Assembly: GCA_024684085.1 (NCBI GenBank)
Contig: JAIKXM010000016.1
Location: 124,001-188,000 of the forward strand
Direction: 5' to 3'
Source of the DNA: Lachnospiraceae bacterium
Lineage (GTDB): Bacteria > Bacillota > Clostridia > Lachnospirales > Lachnospiraceae
Length of the DNA stretch: 64,000 bases
The notes under the pieces are model-generated. The model ran no database searches, was not told the origin of the DNA, and saw nothing but the letters and a program-made list of their open reading frames with translations. Every line of letters begins with the position of its first letter. Position 1 is the first letter of the stretch. Position numbers and translations under genes: made by a program. Below, piece by piece: positions 36,677 to 45,718 of the stretch.

Positions 36677-37481
36677 GATACGGTTACTTACAGGCCCATA
36701 CCTTGCCTGGGCTTTGGCTTTTATCATCATCCCGCTGTGCATGATACTGTATTACGGCCTTACAGACAGAACGGGCAGTTTTACCCTTGATAATATCATG
36801 TCGATCGCGACAGACGAACATTCGAAGGCACTGATCCTCTCAGTGATACTCGGTGCGATATCCACGGTCATCTGTCTCATACTCGGATATCCTCTTGCTG
36901 CGATCCTTGCTCACATGAAGAGCCGTACAGGAATGATCCTGTTCATATTCATTCTTCCCATGTGGATGAATTTCCTGCTTAGGACTCTTGCATGGCAGAC
37001 ACTCCTTGAAAAGACGGGTGTGATCAATACCTTCCTCAAGATGTTCGGTTTTAATACTATCAATATCATTAACACTTATAAGGCGATCATCTTAGGTATG
37101 GTATATAATTTCCTGCCTTTTATGGTTCTGCCTCTCTATAACTCACTCACCAAGATCGATGAGAATGTGGTTAATGCCGCCAGAGACTTGGGAGCCAATA
37201 AGATACAGACTTTCCTGAAGATCACTCTTCCGCTTTCCGTTCCCGGCATTATATCGGGAATAACGATGGTATTCGTACCGGCACTTACGACCTTCGTTAT
37301 CAGTACCATCCTTGGCGGAAGCAAGATCCTCCTTATCGGTAATGTTATAGAACAGCAATTCACGCAGTCAGGAAACTGGCAGTTGGGAAGCGGTCTTTCG
37401 ATCGTGCTGATGGCGTTCATTGTTATCAATATGGTAGTCACCGCTATTTTTGACAAAAACGGGGAGGGTTCAATGTTATGA
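36666..37481 (+). CDS. potB: Spermidine/putrescine ABC transporter permease
   Basis: A 271-residue permease with six hydrophobic segments and the EAA-type loop [21 protein letters not shown] region (about 171-191). It starts with TTG inside the potA end (11-base overlap), with GAGGAGG upstream, and overlaps potC by 4 bases, so the three are translationally coupled. Confidence 0.92.
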   Translation: MKNKIRLLTGPYLAWALAFIIIPLCMILYYGLTDRTGSFTLDNIMSIATDEHSKALILSVILGAISTVICLILGYPLAAILAHMKSRTGMILFIFILPMWMNFLLRTLAWQTLLEKTGVINTFLKMFGFNTINIINTYKAIILGMVYNFLPFMVLPLYNSLTKIDENVVNAARDLGANKIQTFLKITLPLSVPGIISGITMVFVPALTTFVISTILGGSKILLIGNVIEQQFTQSGNWQLGSGLSIVLMAFIVINMVVTAIFDKNGEGSML

Positions 37482-38272
37482 CCAGATTTCTTAAAAAACT
37501 CTACCTTGTATTAATACTCATATTCCTGTACGCTCCCATCGCCACACTGATCGTCCTCTCGTTCAATTCGAGCAGAACAAGAGCAAAGTGGGGCGGGTTC
37601 TCATTCAAGTGGTATGTTGCCCTCTTCAGTAACAGGGATATAATGCAGGCATTGTACAACACGATACTTATCGCACTGATCTCTTCGATCGTCGCGACCA
37701 TCATCGGTACGATCACCTGTATAGGCATGAGGAAGATGTCTTCTTTCTCCAAATCGACCATCATCGGTATAACCAACATCCCGATGCTGAATGCGGATAT
37801 CGTAACGGGTATTTCGCTGATGCTGCTCTTCTTAAGCGTTGGTATACGTTTTGGTCTGGGCACGGTACTCTTAAGTCATATAACATTCAATATTCCTTAT
37901 GTTATCTTAAGTGTCATGCCCCGTATGAGAAGCCTTAATATATCGACTTACGAGGCTGCGCAGGACCTCGGAGCGACCAGATTATACGCCTTCTTCAAGG
38001 TGGTCTTCCCCGACCTTATGCCGGGTATCTTAAGCGGTTTCCTTCTGGCCTTCACGATGAGTCTTGATGATTTTATCATTACTCACTTCACCAAGGGTGC
38101 CGGAATCGATACGCTCAGTACCAAGATATATACGGAAGTCAAGAAAGGAATCAAGCCTGAGATGTATGCTCTCTCGACCATCATCTTCATCGCCGTGCTG
38201 ATCCTTCTGCTGCTTATCAATCGTCATGACGATAATAAAGGCGAAGTCAATTCGATCATTACGACTATATGA
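37478..38272 (+). CDS. potC: Spermidine/putrescine ABC transporter permease
   Basis: A 264-residue permease with six membrane segments and the EAA loop EAAQDLGATRLYAFFKVVFP (about 150-169). It overlaps potB through ATGA. Its stop codon lies in the outer arm of the terminator shared with potD. Confidence 0.92.
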   Translation: MTRFLKKLYLVLILIFLYAPIATLIVLSFNSSRTRAKWGGFSFKWYVALFSNRDIMQALYNTILIALISSIVATIIGTITCIGMRKMSSFSKSTIIGITNIPMLNADIVTGISLMLLFLSVGIRFGLGTVLLSHITFNIPYVILSVMPRMRSLNISTYEAAQDLGATRLYAFFKVVFPDLMPGILSGFLLAFTMSLDDFIITHFTKGAGIDTLSTKIYTEVKKGIKPEMYALSTIIFIAVLILLLLINRHDDNKGEVNSIITTI

Positions 38273-38345
38273 TCCGTTAAAACGAAAAAGAGCAAGTCCC
38301 TTCATTATGAAAAGGTCTTGCTCTTTTTATTATTTTAACGGATCA
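38270..38345. terminator. Nested bidirectional terminator between potC and potD
   Basis: Inner stem AAAAAGAGCAAG / CTTGCTCTTTTT (38285-38296, 38317-38328) is enclosed by outer arms TGATCCGTTAAAA / TTTTAACGGATCA (38270-38282, 38333-38345). It ends transcription from both sides. Confidence 0.93.
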
Positions 38346-38358
38346 TTGCTTTTTTCGA

Positions 38359-39420
38359 TCACTCAGACTTAACTTCTTCCCAATACTTATTATAGAGATC
38401 ATCTCCTTCGGTACCGAGATACTTGAATGTCTCAAGTCCGTTGTACTTACTGAGATCAGGGAAGGCGATCTCTGAATTACGGATATCCTCATCTTCAATA
38501 AGTGCTCTTGCGGCATCATTGGGAGTTGAATATGTAATATAATCAAAGTTCATAAGTGCTATCTCGGGACGGCACATGAAATCGATGAACTTCTCAGCAT
38601 TCTCTTTGTTATGGCAGTTCTTGGGAACAACCCAGCAATCGATCCAGATATTAGAACCTTCCTTAGGAATAACATACTCAAGGTTAGGATTCTCTCTCTG
38701 TGTATAGATAGCTTCTCCTGAATAGATAACACCGATAGCAGCCTCATCACCGATCATCTTATCTCTTACCTGATCGATAACATACGCCTGTACCAGAGGC
38801 TTCTGCTCGATAAGATCCTGTGTAGCCTTCTGAAGTTCAGCTTCATCAAGGGTGTTACATGAAGCACCGTTTCTCTTAAGTGCAACCATAAATGCGTCTC
38901 TTACGGAATCCTGCATAAGAATGTTATCTGCATACTTCTCATCCCAGAGAACATCCCAACTGTCGATAGGTTCATCTACCATCGTCTTATTATAGAGGAT
39001 ACCGACTGTACCCCAGCAATAAGGAACGGCGTACTTATTATCAGGATCGAACTCCGTAGCAGTATCGTAATACTGCTGACCTATATTAGCTTTGGCATTA
39101 GGAAGATTATCCCAATTCAATTCAGCCAGCATATCATTATCACGCATCTTCTGAATCATATAATCACTGGGACAGATTACATCATAGACCGTAGCACCTG
39201 TTTCAACCTTTGGATACATAATCTCGTTGGTCTCAAATTCATCATAGACCACTTTAATCCCTGTTTCTTCTTCAAACATCTCAATAGTGTCGGGATCGAT
39301 ATACTCACCCCAGTTGTACACTACGACAGTGTTGTCACTGTTACTGCCATCTGCTCCGCATCCGGCAAGAGATGCTGCCATCATCAAAGAAACAATACCT
39401 AATACCAACTTTCTTTTCAA
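38359..39420 (-). CDS. potD: Spermidine/putrescine-binding lipoprotein
   Basis: Extracellular solute-binding lipoprotein for the PotABC importer. Signal peptide with lipobox LAGC (Cys21), then VVYNWGEYIDPDTIEMFEEE, the typical PotD opening. 353 residues. The start is TTG; an ATG four bases upstream reads ATG AGT TGA out of frame. Unlike the common potABCD order, this gene faces the transporter genes and has its own leader with a large inverted repeat covering the ribosome site, so binding protein level can be set apart from the membrane parts. Confidence 0.92.
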   Translation of the reverse strand: MKRKLVLGIVSLMMAASLAGCGADGSNSDNTVVVYNWGEYIDPDTIEMFEEETGIKVVYDEFETNEIMYPKVETGATVYDVICPSDYMIQKMRDNDMLAELNWDNLPNAKANIGQQYYDTATEFDPDNKYAVPYCWGTVGILYNKTMVDEPIDSWDVLWDEKYADNILMQDSVRDAFMVALKRNGASCNTLDEAELQKATQDLIEQKPLVQAYVIDQVRDKMIGDEAAIGVIYSGEAIYTQRENPNLEYVIPKEGSNIWIDCWVVPKNCHNKENAEKFIDFMCRPEIALMNFDYITYSTPNDAARALIEDEDIRNSEIAFPDLSKYNGLETFKYLGTEGDDLYNKYWEEVKSE

Positions 39421-39425
39421 CTCAT

Positions 39426-39489
39426 AATACCTCCTAAGATATGATAATATTTTGTAAACTTTTTAAATATATCATAAATAGGAGGTATT
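39426..39489 (-). promoter_or_regulatory. Inverted repeat covering the potD ribosome-binding site
   Basis: On the minus strand AATACCTCCTA (39489-39479) is the exact complement of TAGGAGGTATT (39436-39426), which contains the potD Shine-Dalgarno sequence; ATGATA and TATCAT add a second paired block inside. In mRNA this would hide the ribosome site. It could equally be a DNA operator if transcription starts inside it. Confidence 0.6.
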
Positions 39490-39624
39490 GAAAATACTTT
39501 TTTTAATATCGCCCTAACGTCAACTTGCGCACATCCAAAGTTAAGCTTGAACATTGCTCTTTATCCTGCGCGTTTTTATCCGTATAGACCCAAAAGCTGA
39601 TCAGATATCAACAGTTTCTACTGT

Positions 39625-41565
39625 CTAACTCTGATAATTCAGGAAGACAACTATACTTCTCTCTTTCACTGTAACCGTTCTGGAGTCCTCTTTCACCTGT
39701 TCCCTGACGAATTCTTCCTTCTCGGTATCGATCACCTTGAACCACTTACATCTGTTGTAAAAGGGAAGTGCAAATTCATGTTCACACCAGTGCATATTAA
39801 CAGCCACATACATTAAAGGACCAACTTTCTCCTTGTCCTTCTTAGACTTAACCGCCGCCTCTTCACCGGTCGGCTCTTCCTGCAGACTGATGCTCTTATT
39901 ATCGGACTTTCGACCGATAAAAGCGACCTTCCTCTTCACGGTATCCGAAGAATAATCTTCCGCAAACAGCATCGCAAAATGCCTTGTAAGCATATCTCCT
40001 TCGATACGCCAGCATTCCTCACCATGATATGACAGATCAGGCACACCCTTCGACTCATAATCGCTCATCTTAAGCGATTTATCCATATGCAGTATGCCAT
40101 GCTCCTTGCGGAATGCGATACACTGCCTGGTGAAGCTTAGTATATCACTGTTTCTATCTATATCCTTCCAGTTAAGCCAGGTTACATTATTATCAAGACA
40201 ATATGGATTATTATTACCCTTCTGACTGTTACCGAACTCATCTCCCGCCAGCATCATCGGAGTAGACTCGGTGAACATATTGAATACAATGGCATTCCTT
40301 ATCTGCTTCCTGCGAAGCCTGTTGACCGTTTTGCGCCTTGTACTGCCTTCCACACCGCAATTCCATGAGGCATTATAGGGATTACCGTCACGATCATTCT
40401 CGCCGTTCTCTTCATTATGCTTCCTGTCGAAGCTTACAAGATCCATAAGTGTAAAACCATTGGAGCCTGTGATATAATGCACCCCCGCGATCCTCTCATC
40501 GATCCAACGCATATTCATGATCACGCTCTCAAGCTGACCTTCGTCACTCTTAAGAAAACGTCTGATATTGTACATATAATCATCATTGCAGACAGCAAGA
40601 TTCTTATATGTAGGACGCGAGTTGCCATATATCTCATTCACGGGTACGCCGTTATATAACAATTTAGTATTGGCCAGAAGCGGTTCCGTTCCGAGCAGTG
40701 AGAGCATGATATTATCCCCGCACAGATGGAAGCCGTCGATCTGATATTCAACGACCCAATACTTCAGTGCCTCGAGGATCATTGCCTGTTTAACATCCCT
40801 CGGAAAATAGAACTGCATTATGATCTCCATGCCCCTGTCATGGATCGCTTCGACCATGGCATGAAATTCTTCGACCGGGTTTTTGCCGGGAGTTGCATAA
40901 GAAGCCTTGGGTGCAAAATAATACCCCTTCTTATATCCCCAGTAATTAAGCTTGGGTGCAAGTTCACCGTAAGGATCGATCACTTCTTCATTATTCTTCT
41001 TACGCTTATCTTCAAATTCGATAAATTCATAAGAAGGCATGATCTCGATCGTAGTGATACCAAGTTCCTCAAGATAAGGCAGTTTCTCCACTACGCCGCT
41101 GTATGTACCGGGAGCCTTAACTCCCGAAGAAGGATGTCTTGTAAATCCCCTGACATGTAACAGATAAAAATAAGAATCCGAATACTTGAGCATATCAGGA
41201 CATTTTCTCTTAAAATCATTGGTCTTAACAAGGCCGCCTCTAAGTGTTCTGGGAGTTTTACCCCATTTGTCGTTACCGATTATCCTCTTGCTGTAGGGAT
41301 CACAGAACACCTCATCATCCCTGAAATAACTGTATTCATAGTCTGTGTAACCGATACCGGATACAAGGATACAATAGATATTACCTATACGATTATTCGG
41401 CTTGAATGTGATACGTGTCTCGCGATGATTGCTCTTGTTATACAGGATAACACCGCACTTTTTGGCATCACCTATAACAACAGCAAAATTGATCATATCA
41501 TCAGACACAACAGTACTACCCAAAGGATATGGAAGACCTGTTTTAATTATCATATTAACACTCAT
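39625..41565 (-). CDS. Isoamylase/GlgX-like GH13 protein lacking catalytic residues
   Basis: A 646-residue homologue of glycogen debranching enzymes, with an N-terminal beta domain, barrel (about 130-545) and C-terminal beta domain with a Lys/Glu-rich insert (about 580-595). Debranching-type blocks remain recognisable (LHVRGFTRH, GSNGFTLMDLVSF, NPYCLDN, GDEFGNSQKGNNN). Yet DGFRFD is DGFHLC (277-282), losing Arg and the nucleophile Asp; DVVYNH is QFYFPR (251-256); and AHDG is GSNG (367-370). Hydrolysis is therefore very unlikely. The frame is complete with GGAAGGGG before ATG, so a non-catalytic carbohydrate-binding or regulatory role is inferred. The other GH13 protein in the window has the same kind of losses. 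Confidence 0.83.
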   Translation of the reverse strand: MSVNMIIKTGLPYPLGSTVVSDDMINFAVVIGDAKKCGVILYNKSNHRETRITFKPNNRIGNIYCILVSGIGYTDYEYSYFRDDEVFCDPYSKRIIGNDKWGKTPRTLRGGLVKTNDFKRKCPDMLKYSDSYFYLLHVRGFTRHPSSGVKAPGTYSGVVEKLPYLEELGITTIEIMPSYEFIEFEDKRKKNNEEVIDPYGELAPKLNYWGYKKGYYFAPKASYATPGKNPVEEFHAMVEAIHDRGMEIIMQFYFPRDVKQAMILEALKYWVVEYQIDGFHLCGDNIMLSLLGTEPLLANTKLLYNGVPVNEIYGNSRPTYKNLAVCNDDYMYNIRRFLKSDEGQLESVIMNMRWIDERIAGVHYITGSNGFTLMDLVSFDRKHNEENGENDRDGNPYNASWNCGVEGSTRRKTVNRLRRKQIRNAIVFNMFTESTPMMLAGDEFGNSQKGNNNPYCLDNNVTWLNWKDIDRNSDILSFTRQCIAFRKEHGILHMDKSLKMSDYESKGVPDLSYHGEECWRIEGDMLTRHFAMLFAEDYSSDTVKRKVAFIGRKSDNKSISLQEEPTGEEAAVKSKKDKEKVGPLMYVAVNMHWCEHEFALPFYNRCKWFKVIDTEKEEFVREQVKEDSRTVTVKERSIVVFLNYQS

Positions 41566-41662
41566 ATTTCGGCCCCTTCCTGATACGCTAATATATTTTA
41601 TCATAAGAAGATTGAATTTTCATTAAAATATAGATACAATAAAGAAAATAAGCACAATTATG

Positions 41663-41847
41663 GTTACTGTTCACACTTATGTTAATGTGAATAGCTAAAG
41701 GAAATATATTCACAAGAAACGCCTATGTGAGCGTCGGTACTTAGCGAGGCAAAGCCGAGCTTAGTATCCGTTACGCTTACATCGGAGCGAGAGCGCCGTT
41801 TCGGTGAATATATTTCCTGTAGTGGACAGATACCTGTGAACAGTAAC
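41663..41847. mobile_element. MITE copy C (185 bp, inverted) with 8-bp target duplication
   Basis: Inverted relative to copies A and B; same 185-bp length and 13-bp termini. CAATTATG stands on both sides (41655-41662 and 41848-41855). It lies between the GlgX-like and DUF1292 genes, in the shared upstream region, about 100 bases from each start codon, so it may affect either promoter. Confidence 0.93.
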
Positions 41848-41954
41848 CAATTATGCTGGCAACCATTTTGTTGTCATGCGTGCATTGCGCTATATCACAA
41901 AACAGACATCCGACAACACTAAGTCAAAAACTTACTTTTATACAGGAGGCATCT

Positions 41955-42257
41955 ATGGCTGATATGAAGACACCCGATGAAGAAATGAGCGTTGATATTG
42001 AACTTGAAGACGGTTCTACCGTTCATTGTGAAGTAATAACCATTATCACAGTTGCCGGTAAGGATTACATAGCTCTTCTGCCCGACGGCTACGAAGAAGG
42101 CAATACACAGGAAGTATGGTTCTATGGTTATTCCGAGAATCCCAAAGATCCCAATGAAGAGCCGGAGCTCATATACATAGATGATGATGACGAGTATGAA
42201 GCCGTTGCCGATGCATTCGACGAATACCTCGATTCATGTGAATTTGATAATATGTAA
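41955..42257 (+). CDS. DUF1292 family protein
   Basis: A 100-residue acidic protein of the DUF1292 family (about residues 12-95, with DGSTVHCEVI and YIALLP blocks), widespread in Firmicutes and without known function. The start is MADMKT because AGGAGG lies five bases upstream; the longer frame runs into the MITE right flank. A weak promoter candidate (TTGTTG, 17 bp, TATATC) lies between the MITE and the gene. It ends 2 bases from the convergent helicase gene. Confidence 0.8.
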   Translation: MADMKTPDEEMSVDIELEDGSTVHCEVITIITVAGKDYIALLPDGYEEGNTQEVWFYGYSENPKDPNEEPELIYIDDDDEYEAVADAFDEYLDSCEFDNM

Positions 42258-42259
42258 GA

Positions 42260-44089
42260 TCAAGGCTGCTGTTTCGATATCAGACTCCGAATGAATCTCG
42301 AGACAGCAGCTTCTTTTTCATCCGAACCTGACACATATGTCATATATAACCTTTCTTCCGCTCTGGTCATGGCCACATAGAGCATCCTTCGTTCCTCTTC
42401 TATCGCAGCTTCTCCTACAGCCTGCTTACCGGGAATACTTCCTTCATTGATATGCGGAATGATCACAACCTTATACTGAAGTCCTTTTGATGCATGAAAA
42501 GTCTGAAGGATCACACCTTCTTCTTCATCTGCCTTCTCCCGCGGCACAGACAGATTCTCTAATGTCTCCAGCATATCAGCAAATCCCTTACGATCCAGCT
42601 GGCGTCCTGCCATATCCATTATCTCGTCGAGCTTAAGTCTGTACTCCTCTGTTTTTTCTTTATCATCTCTGCATCTCATCTCCATATATTCATCATATCC
42701 GATGCTTTTCCTGATATACTGAATGGACGAATACAGGTCGAGCGAAGACAGGAATTCCAGCTGAAGCTTCAGTTTCTTAAGAATTCTCTGCATATAAGCC
42801 TTGTCTTTATAGATCTCCGTAAGCCGGCTCATAGAGACATATCCCACAGGTAACTGCTCTCTTCCGATATAACGCAGAGGCTTATTCATTATGGGCACAA
42901 AATCCTCTATTGGCATATGCTCAATATCCTCAGAACAATTCATATAGTGGAGCATATCCTTAATATAATGATTACGATACGGATTATTTACCTTCTCTTG
43001 TATGCTCGCACTTATCCCATATAAATGTAAAACAGAATACAATCTCACAAGATCGCTGTTTTTCCTCTGTAATATACAAATCTGAGCAGAGGGAATCTCC
43101 TTAAGGAGATCTTTTATCAGTTCGGCAAGTCCATTGTCCTCTGATCCCCTGTCTCTGAAACCCATCAGCCTGAATACCCCGTGATGGCCGTCACCTCTAA
43201 TATCTTTGTCGAATCTTATCTTATTATCACTTATAATACACCTTGCCGCATCGATCACTTCCTCGGGACATCTGTAATTAACAGACATATCAATACGGGT
43301 GAATGTCGGAAATTGACGTTCAAAATCAAGCATGATACCGGGGTCTGACCCTCTGAATCCGTATATTGACTGATCATCATCTCCGACAACGTAGAGATTA
43401 TGCGTATGACCGACAAGCTTACCTACGATCTCATACTGAAGAGGATTGATATCCTGAAATTCATCGATCAGTATGTAAGTATACCTGTCCCGATACTTAT
43501 CAAGAATATCCGTCCGCTTATTGAAGAGATCCCTTACGATCAGCATCATATCTTCAAAATCGATCTTCCTCTCGATCTTCTGAATATGACGGTATTCACG
43601 ATATATGGGCAGGAAATCATCCAAGCTAAGGTGAATACCTTCGTCATTATACTCAGTCTCGCCGGAATTTTTATAGTATGAGATAACCTTCAAAAGATCA
43701 TCAAGAAACTCTGTTTCCGTAAGATCGGTAATACCTGTATTTCTTATTGACTGCTTAAGGTAATCTCTTTTTTGTTTGTTGGTGATGATATCAGATGTAT
43801 TAAAATGATATATTCTATGAATTACAGAAAAGAAAAAAGAATGAAATGTACATAACTCCACAGGATATGCAGAATGACATAATTCATTAAAACGTGACCG
43901 CATCGATTGCGCTGCGCTTCTTGAGAAAGTGATAACAAGGATGCTAGACGGATCGACGCCATGTACCTCGATCAGAGTCTTAACCCTGTGTATCAGCGTA
44001 GTTGTCTTACCACTTCCCGGTCCGGCCACTATAAGTGCCGGACCTCTGAAATGGTTAACAGCCATCAACTGTTCTTTATTAAATTGCAT
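42260..44089 (-). CDS. UvrD/PcrA-like superfamily I DNA helicase
   Basis: A 609-residue 3'-5' DNA helicase, smaller than PcrA (about 720). Motif I is AGPGSGKTT (about 22-30), motif II DEFQDINPLQ, motif III VGDDDQSIYGFRGSDP, motif V QTFHASKGLQYKVV and motif VI VAMTRAEERLYM. There is no nuclease domain. It probably acts in repair or recombination. GGAG precedes the ATG. It follows the hydrogenase gene by 66 bases. Confidence 0.9.
   Translation of the reverse strand: MQFNKEQLMAVNHFRGPALIVAGPGSGKTTTLIHRVKTLIEVHGVDPSSILVITFSRSAAQSMRSRFNELCHSAYPVELCTFHSFFFSVIHRIYHFNTSDIITNKQKRDYLKQSIRNTGITDLTETEFLDDLLKVISYYKNSGETEYNDEGIHLSLDDFLPIYREYRHIQKIERKIDFEDMMLIVRDLFNKRTDILDKYRDRYTYILIDEFQDINPLQYEIVGKLVGHTHNLYVVGDDDQSIYGFRGSDPGIMLDFERQFPTFTRIDMSVNYRCPEEVIDAARCIISDNKIRFDKDIRGDGHHGVFRLMGFRDRGSEDNGLAELIKDLLKEIPSAQICILQRKNSDLVRLYSVLHLYGISASIQEKVNNPYRNHYIKDMLHYMNCSEDIEHMPIEDFVPIMNKPLRYIGREQLPVGYVSMSRLTEIYKDKAYMQRILKKLKLQLEFLSSLDLYSSIQYIRKSIGYDEYMEMRCRDDKEKTEEYRLKLDEIMDMAGRQLDRKGFADMLETLENLSVPREKADEEEGVILQTFHASKGLQYKVVIIPHINEGSIPGKQAVGEAAIEEERRMLYVAMTRAEERLYMTYVSGSDEKEAAVSRFIRSLISKQQP
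42265..42318 (+). terminator. Terminator of the DUF1292 gene inside the helicase 3' end
   Basis: GCTGCTGTTTCGA pairs with TCGAGACAGCAGC and TTCTTTTT follows. The whole structure lies within the last codons of the convergent helicase gene. Confidence 0.85.
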
Positions 44090-44155
44090 TGATCAACTCC
44101 GATAATGTCCCTGATCGGACATATTACATATTATAGTTTCGCCAAAGAACAAAAC

Positions 44156-45655
44156 TTACTCCTGATCGGGTATCTCTTTGGAAGCCATAGTCTTGAACTT
44201 CTTAACTTCACCGGTCGCATAAGGAATAGCCATATTGGTTCCAGCTCCTGCAACGCAGCCGCCGGGGCATGCCATACCTTCGATAAGGCAACCGTTCATC
44301 TTACCGGCCTTGGCCAGTGCAAGGATCTTACGACAGTCAGCCAGACCTTCTGCGTGCTCTATATGCACTTCCGTTCCGGGATAATACTCATTGATGCATC
44401 TTTCGATGGCATTGGCCACACCACCTGCGATACCGTATCCACGACCGCATGAAGTTGCATCATCCATCTTATCTTCGGCCTCGATCTCGGCCGGATCTAT
44501 ATTCTTAGCCTCGAACATACCGCAAAGCTCTTCAAAAGTGATAACAAAGTCCACATCGGATCTTACCGTTCTTCTGCTTGCTTCAAGCTTCTTGGAAGCA
44601 CAGGGGCCGACAAACACTACTAGTGCATCCGGATACTTCTCTTTGATCACTCTTGCAGTGGCGACCATGGGCGTAAGCTCGTTACTGATCTTATCAATGG
44701 TCTCAGGAAACAGATTCTTGGCCATCACAGACCAAGAAGGACAACACGACGTCAATGCAAAAGACTGATGTCCGGTTACGACCTCATTAACGTAATGTTC
44801 TGCCTCTGCAAGACATCCCTGATCCGCACCTATGGCAGTCTCGATAACCTCCGCAAATCCAAGCTTTTTAAGCGCAGTCTTGAATTTATCCGGTGATATA
44901 TTCTGACCAAACTGACCGACAAATGCCGGTGCAACCTGAGCGATAACCTTCTTACCTTCCTGCATCGCTCTGATCAGCTGGAATATCTGAGACTTATCGG
45001 CGATAGCACCGAAAGGACAGCTTACCATGCACATTCCGCATGATACACACTTCTCATTATTGATAACAGCTCTGTTATGGGAATCTGTTTCAATAGCATT
45101 AATACCGCAGGCTGCCTTACAGGGTCTCTCCTTATGACATATGGCATCATAAGGACATACCGACTGACACTTACCGCACTTGATACACTTATCCTGATCT
45201 ATAACAGACCTGCCCTTAACAAAACTTATAGCCCCCTTTGGGCAGACTGCCTGACAGGGATGAGCAAGACAGCCCATACATGAATCAGTCACTTCATATT
45301 GATTGATCGGACAGGCATTACATGCGGAAGGAATAACCTGCATCAAAGGCGGCTCGTAATATTTCTCGGAGATATTGCTCTCCTCAAGCCCTTCCGTCAG
45401 ATGTCCGGGATGATCTCTGTTCTCAGGTCTTAAGCTCATACCCATTGCAAGTCGGATACGTTCCCTTACGATGGCCCTGTCACGATATACATTATCAAGA
45501 TAATCCGATTCTTCATAATCTACAATTTTGTACGGCAGCGCTTCCATATCATCCTTAAGATTGGTAGATGTATATGCAAGATTGGCTACCTCTTTGAATA
45601 CTCTTCTTCGCCTCTGACGAACAGGAGTATCTATACCACGCATATTATTACTCAT
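44156..45655 (-). CDS. Monomeric [FeFe] hydrogenase with several [4Fe-4S] domains
   Basis: Cytoplasmic enzyme for H2 production or uptake in an anaerobe. The 499-residue protein has ferredoxin-like clusters in the first 220 residues (e.g. CIKCGKCQSVCPYD, CVSCGMCMVSCPFG) and an H-cluster domain with TSCCPSW (P1), GPCASKKLE (P2, Gly in place of the usual Met) and EGMACPGGC (P3). This arrangement fits the monomeric group B type, and a sensory role cannot be excluded. The maturases HydE, HydF and HydG are not in the window. Confidence 0.87.
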   Translation of the reverse strand: MSNNMRGIDTPVRQRRRRVFKEVANLAYTSTNLKDDMEALPYKIVDYEESDYLDNVYRDRAIVRERIRLAMGMSLRPENRDHPGHLTEGLEESNISEKYYEPPLMQVIPSACNACPINQYEVTDSCMGCLAHPCQAVCPKGAISFVKGRSVIDQDKCIKCGKCQSVCPYDAICHKERPCKAACGINAIETDSHNRAVINNEKCVSCGMCMVSCPFGAIADKSQIFQLIRAMQEGKKVIAQVAPAFVGQFGQNISPDKFKTALKKLGFAEVIETAIGADQGCLAEAEHYVNEVVTGHQSFALTSCCPSWSVMAKNLFPETIDKISNELTPMVATARVIKEKYPDALVVFVGPCASKKLEASRRTVRSDVDFVITFEELCGMFEAKNIDPAEIEAEDKMDDATSCGRGYGIAGGVANAIERCINEYYPGTEVHIEHAEGLADCRKILALAKAGKMNGCLIEGMACPGGCVAGAGTNMAIPYATGEVKKFKTMASKEIPDQE

Positions 45656-45718
45656 ATCTATCCTCTACTGTCCCGATCCGAATGCCTCTGTATACGGGCC
45701 TTAACCCATTAAAAACTA

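Noticed and set aside
41853..41954. Longer DUF1292 start near the MITE
   Set aside because: The extension begins in the MITE target duplication and the AGGAGG site serves the later ATG.
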